Shown piece by piece: positions 8,063-9,367 of a DNA stretch of 9,367 nucleotides. The DNA lies in assembly GCA_024654105.1 (NCBI GenBank), contig JANLID010000266.1, positions 1 through 9,367 of the forward strand. The letters run 5' to 3'. Position 1 is the stretch's first letter. The number at the start of each line of letters is the position of its first letter. The notes beneath the pieces were generated by a model that worked only from the letters and a program-made list of their open reading frames with translations, had not been told where the DNA came from and did not search any database. Made by a program: the position numbers and the translations under genes. The stretch is from Gallionella sp. Its GTDB lineage: Bacteria; Pseudomonadota; Gammaproteobacteria; Burkholderiales; Gallionellaceae.

Positions 8063-9163
8063 TTACGCTGCAATGGGCGCACCTCTCCTGCAGTTGAGTT
8101 GCGGGTAACTGGAAACGGACTTGCAGCCGTATCTGAGCAACTGCCCCAGACGCTTCATGTTGTAAGCCAGATTCATCAAGCCGATTTTAACCGCAGCGCG
8201 CACCAAGCCGATGGTGCGCACGATGTGCCCGCCCATCTGTGCTTGTGTGCCGAACACATGCTCGACGCGCACACGGGTTTTTGATTTGGCTTTGTTTGAC
8301 GCTTTCTGCTCGTCGGTCAAGGGGTGGTTGCGCGCACCTTTCTCGCAAATCTGGCTGGCTATTTTTGCCCGCTCCAATTTCTCTTCCTGTTCTTTTGACC
8401 GGTAAGCGCTGTCGGCATAGACCGGGCGTTTGTCGCCGTTCTCGTCAAGGGTATGGTCGAGCAGTTCGTCGAATACCTGGCTGTCATGCACCGCCGCGTC
8501 GGACACCACATAGTTTTGTACCAGCTTGTGTTCGTCGTCGACGTTGACGTGGTTCTTGTAGCCGAAGTGGGTTTCATCGCCCTTTTTCGCCCAGCGGGCG
8601 CACACGTCTTTTTGTGCCAGCTTGTGCTTGTTGCAACCCTTGCCCCACTCGATGGGAACGGCGTCTTCCTTGATCAGCGCGTTCTCCTCGCGGCTGTTGC
8701 GCTGGCGCGGCACTTCCACAAAGGTGGCGTCGATCATTTGCCCGCCTTTGGTCACAAAACCGCGCCGTGCCAGTTGTTCGTGGAAGCGGGCGAATAACTT
8801 TTCGGTCAGTTTGTGTTCCGCCAGGCGCTCGCGGAATAGCCATACCGTCTTCTCGTCAGGCACTTTGTCTTCCATCCGCAAACCCAGGAAGCGCATGAAC
8901 GAGAGCCGGTCGCGTATCTGGTATTCGATCTGCTCGTCCGACAGGTTGTAGGTCTGTTGCAGGATCAGCACTTTGAACATGCGCACCACGTCCCACGGCT
9001 TGGCTCCTGCTGCGCTTTTCCTTTCCTTCTCGTGCATCTTGGCAAGGTCTCCACGAAACGCTTCCCAGTCGACTACCGAGTTGAGCACCACCAGTGGGTC
9101 GCGCATCTGCGTGAGCTTGTCGTGCCGCTCGGCTAAATCAAAAAATCCAGGTTGTCCTTTCAT
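8063..9163 (-). CDS. IS5-family DDE transposase
   Basis: This transposase moves the surrounding element by DDE chemistry. I chose the ATG at 9163 (366 residues, MKGQPGFFDLAERHDK...) because AGGAGG (9170-9175) lies six bases upstream. A longer in-frame start at 9295 lies outside the inverted repeat and cannot belong to the element. The N-terminal domain shows LQQTYNLSDEQIEYQIRDRL and SFMRFLG, typical of the IS5 group. The catalytic residues appear to be Asp145 (MIDATFVEVP), Asp251 (VYADSAYR) and Glu301 (RVRVEHVFG). The reading frame is complete, so the enzyme could be active. A -10-like TAAAAT lies in the leader, without a convincing -35. Confidence 0.93.
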   Translation of the reverse strand: MKGQPGFFDLAERHDKLTQMRDPLVVLNSVVDWEAFRGDLAKMHEKERKSAAGAKPWDVVRMFKVLILQQTYNLSDEQIEYQIRDRLSFMRFLGLRMEDKVPDEKTVWLFRERLAEHKLTEKLFARFHEQLARRGFVTKGGQMIDATFVEVPRQRNSREENALIKEDAVPIEWGKGCNKHKLAQKDVCARWAKKGDETHFGYKNHVNVDDEHKLVQNYVVSDAAVHDSQVFDELLDHTLDENGDKRPVYADSAYRSKEQEEKLERAKIASQICEKGARNHPLTDEQKASNKAKSKTRVRVEHVFGTQAQMGGHIVRTIGLVRAAVKIGLMNLAYNMKRLGQLLRYGCKSVSSYPQLNCRRGAPIAA

Positions 9164-9293
9164 GTCTTTCCTCCTCGGTGGTATCCTTGTTTTTTGACGC
9201 TTGTTGCTGCGTTTCGGTGGATCAGATTTTACATTCTTTTGATTACAATTTGAGCAATTATTAGAGGTGCCCTTTAGACGAGAGGAGAGTTTC

Positions 9294-9367
9294 ATGGGAA
9301 TGAGTGACGAAGCCTTATTGGATCGCCTGAACGGCCATCCCGTGCTGCGGAGCCGAGTTGGGTCGAT
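9294..9367 (+). CDS. Start of a partial plus-strand gene, possibly ISKra4-type transposase
   Basis: An ATG at 9294 follows AGGAG (9283-9287) with six bases between them, and 24 codons stay open to the window edge. The visible protein is MGMSDEALLDRLNGHPVLRS followed by RVGS. The pattern S-D-E-x-L-x-x-R-L-x-x-H-P-x-L-R-x-R resembles, from memory, the N-terminus of ISKra4-family transposases. With so few residues this is a tentative family call; the existence of a real gene start is better supported. The IS5 element ends only 21 bases upstream of the ATG, so the original promoter and leader of this gene were probably separated by the insertion. Confidence 0.5.
   Translation, partial: MGMSDEALLDRLNGHPVLRSRVGS

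Larger units (their letters stand above)
7938..9272 (-). mobile_element. Complete IS5-family insertion sequence
   Basis: The element is 1335 bp. Its ends match as inverted repeats: GGGCACCTCTAA at 7938-7949 and its complement at 9261-9272. With one mismatch the match continues to about 17 bp (7938-7954 and 9256-9272). TTTA flanks both ends (7934-7937 and 9273-9276), giving a 4-bp target duplication as expected for IS5-group elements. Because the next base is G on both sides, TTTAG is shared and the exact edge could shift by one base. It holds one intact transposase gene on the minus strand. Intact ends, direct repeats and reading frame suggest fairly recent insertion. I cannot name the specific IS without a database. 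Confidence 0.9.

Noticed and set aside
9164..9295. Longer transposase beginning at 9295
   Set aside because: That start is outside the right inverted repeat, so it cannot be part of the element. The ATG at 9163 has AGGAGG six bases upstream.

Overview
The window reads as a beta-proteobacterial chromosome segment, moderately GC-rich, most plausibly from the Nitrosomonadales/Gallionellaceae side. This is inferred from protein style and gene order only; no search was possible. Almost all of it is one minus-strand housekeeping gene train, transcribed from right to left: ndk, rlmN, pilW/pilF-like, rodZ, ispG, hisS, yfgM-like, bamB. This is a well-known conserved order, and der (engA) would be expected just beyond the left edge. 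Gene junctions are tight (1-4 nt overlaps or gaps of 3-20 nt). The exception is a 76-bp gap between ispG and hisS. A sigma70-like promoter lies in front of ndk.

The cluster combines nucleotide and translation functions (ndk, rlmN, hisS), isoprenoid precursor synthesis (ispG), and cell shape and envelope functions (rodZ, a PilW/PilF pilotin-like TPR lipoprotein, yfgM, bamB). The two lipoproteins have clear lipoboxes, and RodZ and YfgM each have a single membrane segment.

To the right of ndk sits a complete IS5-family insertion sequence (7938-9272, 1335 bp). It has matched terminal inverted repeats, an intact DDE transposase on the minus strand, and a TTTA(G) direct repeat at both edges. Right after it, a plus-strand reading frame with a good ribosome binding site begins and runs off the window. 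Its first residues resemble the N-terminus of ISKra4-type transposases, so the IS may have landed in the leader of another mobile element.

Two things are not explained by ordinary genes. First, two intergenic spots (1-136, after bamB; about 3213-3284, between ispG and hisS) carry the same kind of repeat. It has a 30-bp period and a purine arm, then a 5-bp hairpin with a 3-nt loop, then another purine arm. A T4-5 tract and a pyrimidine arm close the element. The hairpin stems differ in sequence but stay paired. Second, RlmN contains an in-frame extra segment of about 37 residues between its radical-SAM cysteine motif and the GMGEP motif. The segment is rich in inverted repeats and flanked by a 5-bp direct repeat exactly 111 bp apart, which suggests a small palindromic element inserted in a coding gene.
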